Source: Girardinichthys multiradiatus
Lineage: Eukaryota; Chordata; Actinopteri; Cyprinodontiformes; Goodeidae
Reading direction: 5' to 3'
Length of the DNA stretch: 64,000 nucleotides
Assembly (NCBI RefSeq): GCF_021462225.1
Contig: NC_061800.1
Location: 3,978,501 to 4,042,500 of the forward strand
In this document: one piece after another, positions 1 to 11,325 of the stretch
Layout: every line of letters begins with the position of its first letter
Position numbering within the stretch: the first letter of the stretch is position 1
Program-made: the position numbers and the translations under genes
Notes under the pieces: model-generated
The model's input: only the letters and a program-made list of their open reading frames with translations
What the model was told of the DNA's origin: nothing
The model's database searches: none

Positions 1-767
1 AGGACACCCTAGGCAGGAGGTCGATGATCAACTTTGTTGTCGTATCATCAGACCTTCACCTGCATGTTTTGGACACTCGGGTAAAGAGAGGGGCTGAGCT
101 GTCCACTGATCACCACCTGGTGGTGAGTTGGATCCGCTGGAAGAGGAAAAAGCCGGACAGACTTGGCAGGCCAGAGCGCATAGTGAGGGTCTGCTGGGAA
201 CGTCTGGCAGAGGCCTTGCCCAGGGACGTATTCAACTCCCACCTCCGGGAGAGCTTCGACCAGATTTCGGTGGGATGTTGGAAACATAGAGTCCAATTGG
301 ACCATGTTCTCCGCATCTATTGTTGATGCTGCTGCCCGTAGCTGAGGCCATAAGGTCTGCAGTGCCTGTCGCGATGGCAATCTCTGAACCCGGCGGTGGA
401 CACCAGCAGTAAGGGATGCTGTCAAGCTGAAGAAGGAGTCCTATCGGCTGTGGTTGGCTTGTGGGACTCCAGAGGCGGCTGACGGGTACCATGAGGCCAA
501 GCATGCTGTAGCACGGGCTGTGGCAGAGGCAAAAACCCGGGCCTGGGAGGAGTTCGGTGAGGCCTTGAAGAAGGACTACCAGTTTGCCTAAAAGTGATTC
601 TGGCAAACCGTCCAGGGCCACAGGAGGGGGAAGCAGTGCTTCGCCAACAATGTTTACAGTGGGGGTGGGAGGCTGCTGACCTCGACTGGGGACATTATCG
701 GGCGGTGGAAGGAGTACTTCGAGGATCTCCTCAATCCTGCCATCACGCATTCCCTGGTGGAAACAGA
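1..767 (+). mobile_element. Rex3 (RTE-clade LINE) fragment, disabled
   Basis: The stretch matches the near full-length Rex3 copy of this window at about 35590-36344, in the same orientation. It covers the end of the endonuclease (conserved STDHH motif at about 100-115) and the linker to the reverse transcriptase. It is cut by the window edge on the left. The reading frame is broken: a TGA replaces a TGT codon near 341 and a TAA follows near 590. The right end is abrupt at about 767, where the sequence changes to an LTR-like remnant. RTE elements normally lose their 5' end, so a missing 3' end points to a later deletion or insertion. Confidence 0.85.
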
Positions 768-1015
768 GGCTGTTTTCACTTCTGTCTCAGTCCGTGATTA
801 GCTTCATCTGGTCCACCAACACTATGCCAATTAGTTTCATTACAGTTCACCTGTTTCATGCCATACATATACTCCTCTGTTCTGCGTTTGTAGCCGTATG
901 GTCAACCTAATGTTTAGTCTGCCAGTTTGTTTATTTATTCTTTAAGCCCCTTTATTTTTACATCCGCTTAGTCCTGCTTGCATTTGGGTCCCACTCCCAA
1001 AACCCATTACAACAG
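768..1015 (+). mobile_element. LTR remnant (3' part, Gypsy-like)
   Basis: The stretch has a TATA-like motif near 868 (CATACATATACTCC) and ends in a run resembling the right end of other fish LTRs here: a short AT-rich segment, then CTGCTTGCATTTGGGTCCC and a terminal ACAACAG. The same layout is seen at the end of the LTRs at 19257-19776 and 26227-27103. No left end and no target-site duplication are visible. The class is inferred from this layout only. Confidence 0.4.
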
Positions 1016-1540
1016 GAAGTCTGAAAACTCATAAATAATACATTTATTAAATAATATACAGAATGTGTACAATCTGTAGAGTACACTATAAAAGAAAATA
1101 GTTGATCCAACTTAAATGAATTGCTTCAATTGATAACAAGTAACTGAATAAGGTTAATTTAATTTAAGATTGACTTATTTAAATAAATAAAAAAATTTCA
1201 AATAAAATTCAAACCCCTTTTACTTAATTTTATTTAAACTGAACTCAAAATATTAAGTTGTTCCAAAACAAAAACCTGGATTATCCAAAAGTACATTACC
1301 ACTCATGCTATGTTAAAATACAGCTTGAGTGTAAATCATCTTAAATGTGTGTTTTAGCATGCTATTTAAGTTTTTCTAATAGACATAAAATACTTACATG
1401 GTAATAAAAAATTCAACTTGGTTAAAAAAAAAGAAAATTCCATTGCACAAAAGAAACACTTAAAATGTGATTGTGAAAACATCACAAATTTATAAACAGT
1501 TTTGCACAAATGATTATGCATACTAGACATTTCTTTTAAA
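1016..1540. other. AT-rich non-coding stretch
   Basis: The sequence is dominated by A/T homopolymer runs and short TTTAA/AAATT words. I see no coding exon, no clear transposon end and no tandem array. Confidence 0.5.
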
Positions 1541-1543
1541 ACT

Positions 1544-1844
1544 TCCATCCATTCATTCATCCATGTTTTATACCCACTTCTTCCATACAGGGTTACATGG
1601 GAGCTCCAACGATCTTCAGGCAGGGTACACCCTGGACAGGCAGGTCCAACGCAGAAACACACAAGACAAACAACCACGCACACACCCAAGGGCAATTTAG
1701 AGAGACAAATTAACCTAACAGTCATGTTGTGTGGGAGGAAGCCGGAGGACCCGGAGAGAGCATGCAAGACCCCTGTCTGGGAGTCAAACTCAGGACCTTC
1801 TTGTTGCAAGGAAACAGTGCTACCAACTGTGCCACCATGCAGCC
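1544..1844 (-). mobile_element. tRNA-derived SINE
   Basis: Read on the minus strand, the right end begins with a tRNA-like head: an A-box-like TGGCACAGTTGGTAGCAC and, about 35 bases later, a B-box-like GGTCCTGAGTTTGACTCC. Internal Pol III promoters of this kind mark tRNA-derived SINEs. The body then runs to a simple (ATTC/ATCC)n tail at the left end (1544-1565). Related pieces occur at 33540-33662, 52430-52560 and 55083-55366. It is diverged and probably inactive. Confidence 0.75.
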
Positions 1845-1849
1845 GTTCT

Positions 1850-2985
1850 TTTGAAACTGCACAAGGGATATTGCTTTTCTCCTTGAGTAGGGTAGTGAGT
1901 ATTTTTGAATACTAATGGTTTTTGTCAGCGTCATTCTTGATTGGGAAAGAGTTTTTCATGCTTATGTCATCACATCAAACAACTCAAACCACATAATGAA
2001 ACTTGACGTGGATGTTTAAATTATATATTACTATGTGACATTTTCTTAACCACAGAATGCAAAACCCTTTTGAAGCCCAGATTGTGCAGTCTGGATGTTA
2101 TCAGTGATGCTTTGCAAATATAAATTATAATTCATTTATGATCATTGGGGTACAACTTGGTTTACAATATGAAAAAATTGCCTTTTGTCATGGCTGCCTT
2201 GTGAGTAGCCAATAGAGCTTGGATCACTGTAAGAAATAAAATGTTGTTGAGGGACAGATTTTTTAAAGGTGTTTTATTAGGCACGAGTAGCCTTTAATTT
2301 TAAAGTAGGTTGATAGGAAATAAGGGGGAAAGAGCAGGGAAGGGAATGCAGCAAACGTCCAAAGGTATACTATAGGCACAGTGGAGTTGCATCAGATTAA
2401 GTTAGATTTATGCTACACACTAAAGATCATGCACACATCACTGTCACCTTTGCAACCTCCAGGAAAGTTTACCCTTAAAAACATAGCATGTTCTTATATA
2501 AAGTCAACTCTAGAGGCCACTGCAACACATTAGCCTCTACCAGGCATTGATGCAGTCTAGTGCCTTCCTACCGTAACACAAAGACAGTTCTACGAATAAG
2601 CTAGCCGCAACAGAATTGAATTTTCACCTGCACCTGATCAGAACGTCTTAATACCGACAACAAATGCAATGTTGTCACTACATACACATGCGGTTGGTGT
2701 TGGTACTGTGGGATCTGTCTCGGCCTCGGGCAAAGTTTACGTCATGAAGGATTCACTTGGACTGAAAGTGAAAAGTTACTTTCAGATGAAGATGTGTGAC
2801 TTTTAAATTAATTGAACCCATCAAAGTAAGTTGTCATCTCTAAACCAAAAGAATTAGGTGAGATTAATGTAAATAAGTCCCGAATGTGAGCTACAGCCCA
2901 AATACTGTGTCCATTCTGGTAAGAAAAAGAAATTCAGGGTTTTGTTTTGGAGTAATCTTTAGATTGAAGTAGGCATTAGCCTTGT
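1850..2985. other. Non-coding stretch, nothing recognised
   Basis: There is no reading frame of substance, no transposon terminus and no tandem repeat that I can support. It lies downstream (3' side) of the minus-strand receptor gene. Confidence 0.4.
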
Positions 2986-2989
2986 GTGC

Positions 2990-3530
2990 CTTCATTACCA
3001 GGCAGCTACCCAAGCCTACCTGTTATTGTTTAGGAGCTATGTTGATTTTTGTCCTTTTGTTCTATACTTTGCTCATGCTTTGATTCAGATTTTGTATTCA
3101 GTTCTAGTCTTTAGTTAGTTTCTGTGGTTTTACCTTAGTTTGTTTTTTATTTTGATAGTCAGGTTCTCTTTGTGCACTGTTTTTAATGTACTTCCTGTTT
3201 TTCTTTCACTCCTGATTCTGAAGTTCTCTGAGGGTTCTCTCCGCTGTTTTCTCACAGTAATTACTCCCATCTGTTTATGTCTCAGTAATCACTTTCCCCA
3301 GCTTATATTCCTGTGTGGTTCAGCCTCTCATTGAAGATTTCTACTGTTGTCACCCCTTTATCATGCTGGCCCTGGAATTTGTTTTAGTTTTAGATCCTGC
3401 CTTTCCTTTGAACTTTGTTTCAGTACGTTACCTCATTAAAGCATTTTATATTTGCCTTAGCTCTGCCACCTCTCTGTCTGCTTTCATTTGGGTCCCAAGT
3501 TCAACAGACATTGACATTTACTTGAGTCAG
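2990..3530 (+). mobile_element. Degenerate LTR remnant
   Basis: This T-rich, C/T-biased stretch has the texture of the window's other LTRs. It includes a late CATTAAAGCA polyadenylation-like motif near 3433 followed by TCTGCTTTCATTTGGGTCCC, the same right-end motif found in the LTRs at 19257 and 26227. The left end is not recognisable and no target-site duplication was found. The open frames across it (for example 3140-3593) are products of T-rich composition. Confidence 0.45.
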
Positions 3531-4296
3531 TTTTGGGGAAAAATAAGTTATGGACTGAAAATACCCGTTTTACACAAAGCTTTGTGGACATAACCTCACT
3601 TTAACTGAAATAATTTTTTAATTTAAGTGTCTGAAAGGGCAAGTTCAGATTGTTTTAAAGTGAGGTTTTGCAAGGTTACTTCCCTTGCCTAAAGTAGAAA
3701 GAAAGGATGTATTTACATTTCCAACAAGCTCAAGGTCATATGACCTCTTTCTACTGGAGGTAAGCAAACTGTTACAGATACTTCACAGAACCTTGCTTCA
3801 AAAAATATGAACAAACCTTTCAAGACCTACAGGGCAGGATTTTTACTGTACATGACCAAACCAAGGTTCCTTTGTTTTAAATCAAGAGTGTAATATGTTG
3901 GTGGTTCTTCAAATATTTTTTGTTTTGGATATACAAAATTGAATCTTTAATTAACACAATTTAATTCAGTATGGAACAGGTATACATTTGGATTTGTTAA
4001 CAACATATACAGTAATAACCAATTGCAAAAAAAAAAGCCTTTATGATGCTGAGCTTTGTAACTAAGCAGCCTAAACCAAAGGGTTTTAATCAGATTAACA
4101 GTTTGTACACAGTACTAGCGGTCCTAGCTTACTCACCTCAATACAGGTTCCTTAACAACTCCAGTCAAATAAACTTAACTGAATCAAAGCCACATCTTTA
4201 ACACAATGTGTGTGTTTACAAGAATGTAAACATTATTTTTGTACTGAACAAGTACAAAAGCACAGATGACCAAATCACCATCATTTGGGAAAATGT

Positions 4297-7275
4297 CTAT
4301 GCCATGGTTCCACTTGAAAATGGTACGGCATCCACTTTGTGAAGCAAAATGTTTGGTGGCATTCTGACAGGTTCCCTCCTCCCTTGATTACACTGGAGTG
4401 TCTGCAGACAGAAAGCACAGATATGAAGGAATCTACATAGGAATCGGTGCCGCTTTTATCCAGTTTTTGTAGCAGATTTTGTGTTAAGCTTTTGTTTTGT
4501 TAGGTGCTACTTTACTGATTGCTTTTATTATTCTGCTTTTCCTTGTAAAGTTTTTAGTTTGATGTCCAGAAATGGCTGATTTTCTACATTCAGTGAATTC
4601 AGTGAATGCACCGTTCCTAACTTTAACTCTACTCAGTGTGGAAGCTGTTAATGGGAGAGAAGACTCAGGGCTAGCTGTTTTCGGTATCAGTGAGGTGTTA
4701 AAAAATTTAATTAGGGAAGCACAAATCCTGTTGTAAGATTCTAGAAAAGAAACAGTAATTTCTACAAAGGCATGTCAACTGTTCATTCATTCAGGCTGTC
4801 ACATCAGAGTTTCAAAAATTCTAAAATGTGACAAAATCCTGATGCTTTTACCTGGAAGGTGATGATGATGACAAGGACACAGAGGATTGCTATCACAAGA
4901 ACTACCACAGTAACACTGACTGGTGTTTTTATCTCATCATTATCCTTCTCTTCCTCCTCCTCCTCCTCTTCACCTCGCTGTCTCTGAGGCCCTTGATCAG
5001 GAAAGTGTAAGCTCTCTGTGGATGAAAGAACAGGGTGAAGATAGCTGAAGAACTTAAAAAAAAAAAGTCAGCAGAAAATGCCAACATTGTGGTGACCTAC
5101 CAAGGACATGAAGGAGTGTGCCGTTGCCTGTCAGCTGCAAGTAGGGCGGTGGGTAGAAGATCTGAATCTGGCAGCGATAGATATCTGTGTCTGTGGCTTT
5201 CAGTCTGGACAGTGCCACCGCCACAGTGCCATCTTTGATCTGAACTGCACACTTCACCTGAAACATGTGTTAAACCATGATTCACCAAACCTTCCTACAT
5301 TAAGGTTAAGTTAATTTTACATTAGGATAATTTCTGCACCATGAGACAATAAAGAATGTTTCTATTCTTCTATTTCTCAACCTTATGCTTTGGACATTTT
5401 ACATTTGATCTTCTTGTACACAAAACATTAAACAACAAACTGCCTGATTCAGTTCACTTTACTTTCAAATGCTTTACCTCCTCATTGAAAAACTTTGGCC
5501 AACATCAGTTTCAGAAAACATCAAATTCACATTAACCAGTGGAACATGAACAACAGGTCTGTCTATCCTTAGCCTTACGTCTCCATCTTTCTCCTGCTGT
5601 GTCTCCTGGTGCTCTGAGATGTTGGGGATGGAGGAGCAGATTTTCTGGCTGCCATGGAGGCCTCTCAGCAGAGTCACCTGCAGATCTTCTAGGTTGGAAG
5701 GGGAATCTGCCAGATGTTGGTTGTGGTGGATCTGGGGGAAGGAAGTTCGGGGACGGATGACACAGGGGATCAGTGCTGTGCCGTTGGTGCTCACTACTCT
5801 GTAGGGTTGCACCACCTTTATAGCTGCCAGAAAAAAGGGAAAAATGAAATTAAGTAACACCTGTGGTACTTCAGCAGTACTCAGTGCAGCTCTACATCAG
5901 TAGTTTTGTGCTAACATGCAAAATGAAACTGTTTTAGCTACACACTGTGCTGCTGCAGTCTTTTTATTGCGGTGAAGACAAGTTCTGCTGAAAAAATCTG
6001 CAGACTGTTTCTAAAAGAAGAACTTTAACAAAATAAGAAAACTACCAATTCACTTGTAAGCTCTAGTACATTTAAACATCTACACATTATAATGCAGCAC
6101 CAAAAAAGTTTAAGAACAAAACCAGTTGATCAAAACAGACATCAAAAACAGGCTGAAAGTGCTAACTTTTCTACTCATTTTCTAAAGGTTGAACAATAGA
6201 ATTTGGATCGTTGACACTGCAGCACAGAAAAACGGAAATACTTCGACATGAAACTTCAGGAGAAATAAACCCAATGATTAACACTTTGTCTTTGGTGATT
6301 AATTGCTCTGACATGTTCATAAAGCTCAAAATAAGGCTCAAAAAAGGACTGGATAAAGGGTGAAGCACTGTGTGTTTAGTTAGGAAATCATTTCTGGTAC
6401 ATTTATATTATGCTTAGAGGTCAAATCATTTTCTCTCTAGAGCAGAATGAGGTAAATGAATGTGAAATTTTGAAAAACCAAACACATCAGACTTAAAAAT
6501 GATAGGGTAGGATAGAAGTACAGATAGATGTTTCCTTCTGATTCAAGTCTATTAGTAAAGTTTGCCAAGTAATATTCTTCGAGCAAAGATAGAACAATTT
6601 ATTACATCTCTGATGACACACAGTAGGTTTCCTGGTTACATTCCAGCTTATCTGAACACTGAACCATTTAAATTTCTCAGTGATAAGTAGTACAGCATTG
6701 AACTCCAACCCTTTGCCCTATGCAGTAATTGATATTGTAACAGAGTATTCTCAACTATCTCTGAATAACTGTTTAATTTCAGATAGCTGGCCTTAATTAG
6801 TTCATTAAACTTACTTATTCTTTAAAAGAAAAATACCTTATCTTTATTATTTCTCTTATGAATCTTGAAATAAATAACATTTATGTTTTGTGTTTAAATA
6901 CAGTCAGCCAAAGATGAGAATGGCATTTCACAAGGTTATTTTCTTGCCACAAAATTTAAACATAAAAACTACATAAAAATACTCTGTTTTGCAGATGATT
7001 TTCTTTCTAAATACAGAATTACAGAATACAATACACCATCCAGTAAAAGTTTAGTGTTAGTAATAGTTGCAACTGGTGTTTTAACCGCTTATTTGCTAAC
7101 TTGAATATATCTTCTCAGTCTCAGTTATGTGTACAGAAACATAAAATATTAAAAGGTCTTCCTAATCTATCATTACATCAGTTAAAACTGGGTTATACTT
7201 ACAACTCCACACAGGCACAATGACGCTGAGGACTACCAACACAGTCCTTCCCATCGTACAGTGAATCAGGAACAT
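4297..7275 (-). CDS. ctla4: CTLA-4-like T-cell co-receptor (CD28 family), five coding exons
   Basis: Coding exons on the minus strand are 7203-7275, 5579-5823, 5101-5257, 4852-5015 and 4297-4401. All introns are GT-AG and the phases match, giving 247 residues. Residues 1-24 form a signal peptide. Residues 25-158 form an IgV domain with C45/C135 as the core disulfide and C87/C109 as the second disulfide typical of CD28/CTLA-4. Residues 140-145 read FYPPPY, equivalent to the B7-binding MYPPPY loop, and GNGT follows at 150-153 as in CTLA-4. Residues 159-190 are an acidic stalk with eight consecutive Glu. Residues 191-212 are a membrane helix and 214-247 a short cytoplasmic tail. The tail has VRMPP at 225-229, resembling the VKMPP of mammalian CTLA-4, but Pro replaces the preceding Tyr. 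The stalk has no Cys for a covalent dimer. An intron splits the IgV domain at residue 106/107, whereas mammals use one exon. Family membership is secure; CTLA-4 rather than CD28 is inferred. The start ATG gives the only good signal peptide. Confidence 0.85.
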
Positions 7276-7398
7276 CCTACGGGGTTTCACAGAAAGTGGC
7301 AGAAACTTCAAATTTACAAGATGAATGTGGTGGGCCCACAACCTAGCAAACCTGACGATGAAATATCATGAAAATACGTCTAAACCAGAGAGACTCAT

Positions 7399-7406
7399 CT
7401 TTATAG
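7399..7406 (-). promoter_or_regulatory. TATA-like box upstream of the CTLA-4-like gene
   Basis: CTATAAAG on the minus strand lies about 125 bases upstream of the start codon at 7275. That spacing would give a 5' UTR of roughly 95 bases. It is a sequence match only; no transcript evidence is available here. Confidence 0.35.
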
Positions 7407-7409
7407 CCT

Positions 7410-8900
7410 TTCTCATCTGTCATGGAAACTGTGTGGCAGCACAGGAAATGATGATAACGCTCTGCCGGTAAAGACAGACAACAACTTTAAGTAGCTGTGG
7501 TTCTGCAGGAACGCTGAGATGAACAAATTTCAGTTATTTTCATAAACCAATTCCTGTCAGTGGGAAATTGGAGTTAAAATTTAGTTTGAATACACACAAG
7601 AAGAGTGTAAAGAAAAGAATAAAAACTTTAATAAAAATAAGGTATTATTTAATGTCAAACCTCTCAAAGTGCAAAAATAACAGGTAAAACACAAAATCAG
7701 TGTTCCAACAGACTGTCTCTTTATGCTTCTGTGGAAACATGCAAATAAAGATGAGTGTGAAACCTGTTATATTCAGCACTTTTGCATCATAACTTTTAAT
7801 TGTCTCGTGCACACTCTGCATAGCTCAGACTTCAGCATTTGCTACTTTTCTTTAACCTGTTTGATTCCTTTGTTTTGCACCTTCCTTAACACTTGCTGAT
7901 GTTTGTAAGACAAAATGTAGAGTTCCTGAAACACATTTTGAATCAAATCAGCATTTATGAGGCATGGCTGTTGAGGGGAAACTAATGAACACAGGTCACT
8001 TTGGAAACTTTTACTGGCTGAGCATTTAGTTAGAAGTTTTGTGGTTTCTAAATTTTCCTTGAGCAAAAGAAAAAAAATTTCAACAGATAAAAACAAACGG
8101 TTTTCATTACTGATATAGTTTAATATCTATTTAATTTAAAGTTGGTGTGCCTCTGTCTAAATAAAGATAAAGTTTAAGTACTCTTCTAATTTTAATTATT
8201 ATTTTTTATCTGGTTTTCTCAGTTGTCTTCCCAGAAGGTGGTTCCAACATATAATCTACATTGTTGTTTGACACAGAGATTTAAAGCCAGTCTTTTCTTC
8301 TAGTTTAGAGCTAAATATCTTCATTAGTTGAGGATTGACAAGTTCACCTTCAATGTTGATCCTTTTAGAGCTAATTTTAAAAAAGTACAACTCATTTGCC
8401 AGTAATTAAGCAGCTGATGGCTGCTATTTAACACAGAGAATAATTCATGCATTTTGAAGTTGACGCCTTTCAATAACTGTTCTACCTGATAATGGAATAA
8501 ACAAAGAGTTTGTAATACCTGTAGGGAAGCTGGTACAAGTACAAGACCATTTATAGCAGAACATCAATAGACTGAAAAAATAAACTTCAGTTTTATTCCA
8601 AAGTCATGTAGTTCCGTTCAGGTATACAGCACGTGTGGATTACTAAGATTTTTATCAACATCTGCTGTGAATTTCCTGTCAACAGAAATATTAGAAATGT
8701 ATTTAAAGAGAAAAATATTGATGTTCAATATTTATTTTACCCGCTGCATATACTGCTAATTCACAACAGATCTAAAAACAAATACGACCAATTCATATCC
8801 AGAAACATATAATTGAATGACTAAAACAGTTAAATTCATAAACATACATTACAGTTCAATCCTTGTTACAATACAATAGTCTAATTCAGTTTATAATCAC
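7410..8900. other. Upstream non-coding region of the CTLA-4-like gene
   Basis: I see no transposon signature and no exon here. The stretch would contain any upstream regulatory sequence of the minus-strand receptor gene. Short ORFs such as 7842-8096 have no recognisable features. Confidence 0.4.
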
Positions 8901-8929
8901 AGTTGGTAAAAAGTTCTTAATGTATTAAA

Positions 8930-9990
8930 ACCAAGCCAATTGCATCAAGTCGTTGACTTTGCTTCACTCCCTGCTACCAAGCAATCATGCGGTGACAGTG
9001 GAAAAACGAAGTCAACAGGAAGACACTTTCATCAGAAAAAGGTTCAGTAGGAGTGACTGTGTGCCATGACCAAGTGGGAATTAAAATTCAATTCAATTCA
9101 GTTTATTTATATAGCTCCAATTCACAACACGTCTCAAGGCACTTCGCAAAAGTCAGGTACATACATTCCAATTAATCCTAACCATTGAACAGTGCAGTCA
9201 GATTCAGTTATTTATTCAAATTGGATAAAAAGTTTTTCTATCTAAGGAAACCCAGCAGATTGCATCGAGTTAGAGATTTGTAGCAGTCGCTCCTCCTGGA
9301 TGAGCATGTAGAGACAGTGGACAGTCACTGGCGTTGACTTTGCAGCAATCCCTCATACTGAGCATGCATGTAGTGACAGTGGAGAGGAAAAACTCCCTTT
9401 TAACAGGAAGAAACCTCCAGCAGAACCAGGCTCCGTGTGAGCGGCCATCTGCCACGACCGACTGGGGGTTTGAGAGAACAGAGCAGAGACACAAAGAGAA
9501 CAAAGAAGCACTGATCCAGGAGTACTTTCTATGTGAAGGAAAAGTAAGTGTTAATGGATGTAGCTCCTTTAGTCGTTTCATCTAGAAAGAAAGAACAGAT
9601 CAACTCTGAGCCAATTTTCAAGGTTAGAGTCTGAAAGAGAGCACATATAATTAGTTACAGTAAAAGCTCAGTCAATTGCTATATCTAGGAGAGAGACAGA
9701 ATTAACACTGAAAGACAGGGCCAAGTGGATCATCTGTATAAGGTGAGCATTAAGTTGTTGCCAGCAGAAGCTTGGACAATGCCCCTCTCCAGAAAGGTGT
9801 CACAGGTAGACACAGAGTCAGGCCAGGTGTAGCTTCTAGGAAAATAAAAGAGAGAACATAAACTTAAAAACTGAAATAACAGCAAATAATTCAAAATTGG
9901 AGAGTAGTGTGAGAATGTAGCGAAGAGGGTGACAGGGATCATTATGTCCTCCAGCAGCCTAAGCCTATAGCAGCATAACTACAGAGATAG
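8930..9990 (+). repeat. Interspersed repeat, two overlapping copies, class not determined
   Basis: A module beginning with (AATTC)n and CAGTTTATTTATATAGC at 9087-9112 runs to about 9990. The 150 bases before it (8935-9080) are an older, diverged version of part of the same module: both contain TGCATCRAGTYR, GYGACAGTGGA and a run of adenines followed by CTCCCTTTTAACAGGAAG-like sequence. A third piece lies at 18150-18300. Repetition within the window proves it is a dispersed repeat. The ORFs on both strands (9270-9585) are incidental. Confidence 0.6.
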
Positions 9991-10660
9991 TTTCAGTTTC
10001 AGTTTATTTATTTATATAGCACTTATTTACAACAATGTCGTCTCTGGGCACCCCACAAAGGGTCAGGAACGGCGCAGGACCGCCGGGAAGGCCAGACCAA
10101 ACCACTGAGTGCCAGACCCCGGCCACCCCAGAACGGGCCACGTGTAGGGGCACTAAGTAAAATAATAAACTGATAAAGTTTGTCCATCTAGAGCCCACTG
10201 ATGGCCATTGTTATACTAAAAAACCACAAGGATTGGGATACCTCTCGCTGTCAGACTGATTATAACCATTGGAAAAGAGAAGGGGTCATACAGGTAGCAG
10301 AAATGGAGGGTGTGTTTGCACCTCAACCATAACTGAGCCGGTTTAGGCCATGTTTAGAGAGGGCATTGAGATCTTGCTTTTACCCTTATTGGTGGAGGAG
10401 ATAGAAGAGACTCTTAGGGGTTCTAAGCTGTTGCTTGCACCACCAGGGTCCAGACCGGGTCAAAACTGCTCTTCTCTGCCTTCTCTAGGAAAACCACCAG
10501 CCAGCCGCCAAGGACACCAGCATCTCCAGCCCGTTCACTTGCCTGTGGTTGAGAGAATGCAGAGCAACTGAAGGAGGAAGACAGAAGTAGACAAACCAAG
10601 AACTTGAAACTCAAACACATGTGAAGCATAACAATTATTCATTCTCCTGACCAAGCACTG
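9991..10660 (+). repeat. Second interspersed repeat module
   Basis: This segment opens with GTTTCAGTTTCAGTTTATTTATTTATATAGC-like sequence similar to the start of the previous module (9103), then diverges into a GC-richer body. It is probably a related family inserted next to the first. No coding capacity is supported. Confidence 0.45.
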
Positions 10661-11044
10661 AGTGCATATAATGTATAGTGCATGGACGTTGTTTTCAGTA
10701 GGGTTTTCATTCACTGTACGCTAATTCCATCAATTTTGTTCGCTGTAAGCTATAATCTTTTTTGCATGAGTAAATGTAACAGCTATGGGTTCATTCAAGA
10801 TGGCTGCAACCGAGCAGAAACACTGCGTTGCAGGTGCTGTATGGTTGTGCTCATACCTTCTATTTTATATACGACACAACATCGTTTTCTTACTGATGAG
10901 AGCAACCAAATCTGCTTCCCAGCTGCTCCTACTCAACTCATCCTGCTCACATGATTTTTTATTTGTGCCAAAGCGCCCTCCAAGAAAGAGGAGAGTAGCC
11001 AATCCATTGAGTCATTTTTGGAATGTATGCATATCTCTCTTATG

Positions 11045-11083
11045 CTGCTTCTGGCTGGTGATGTGGAGCTAAATCCTGGCCTG
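11045..11083 (+). other. 2A-like peptide coding segment (DVELNPG then Leu)
   Basis: Codons at 11045-11083 read LLLLAGDVELNPGL. The canonical 2A signature is D-[VI]-E-x-N-P-G followed by P, with skipping between the last G and P. Here Leu replaces that Pro, so the site is probably a decayed remnant. Confidence 0.6.
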
Positions 11084-11260
11084 CCACCTATAGATTGAAG
11101 TAGTTGGAGTTTTAAACAACAAGCAACGCTAATGCAATAGCAACAAGCTCAGTCACGTCAGGCTATTACCCCCAGAGTTTCTGCTACATGAATTGGTCGT
11201 GGCGCACCGCCAAGGCAATATAAAAGCCACCACACCTTCAGAACAATGTTTGTTCTTTTT

Positions 11261-11325
11261 AAATATACACACACACTATATATATATATATATTTGTATA
11301 CATATATATACACACATACATATGC
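11261..11325. repeat. Compound (CA)n(TA)n microsatellite
   Basis: Alternating CACACA and TATATA runs dominate this stretch. It is a simple-sequence repeat lying inside the degenerate LINE. Confidence 0.8.

Noticed and set aside
1366..1809. A 147-residue minus-strand protein
   Set aside because: It overlaps the SINE and AT-rich DNA; no domain visible, and the frame exists because of repeat composition.
1544..1844. A functional tRNA gene on the minus strand
   Set aside because: A and B boxes are present, but the sequence cannot fold into a cloverleaf and continues into a SINE body with a simple tail.
5474..5860. A single 128-residue minus-strand protein
   Set aside because: It is the IgV exon (5579-5823) read into both introns. 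Splice sites and the family alignment support the exon boundaries instead.
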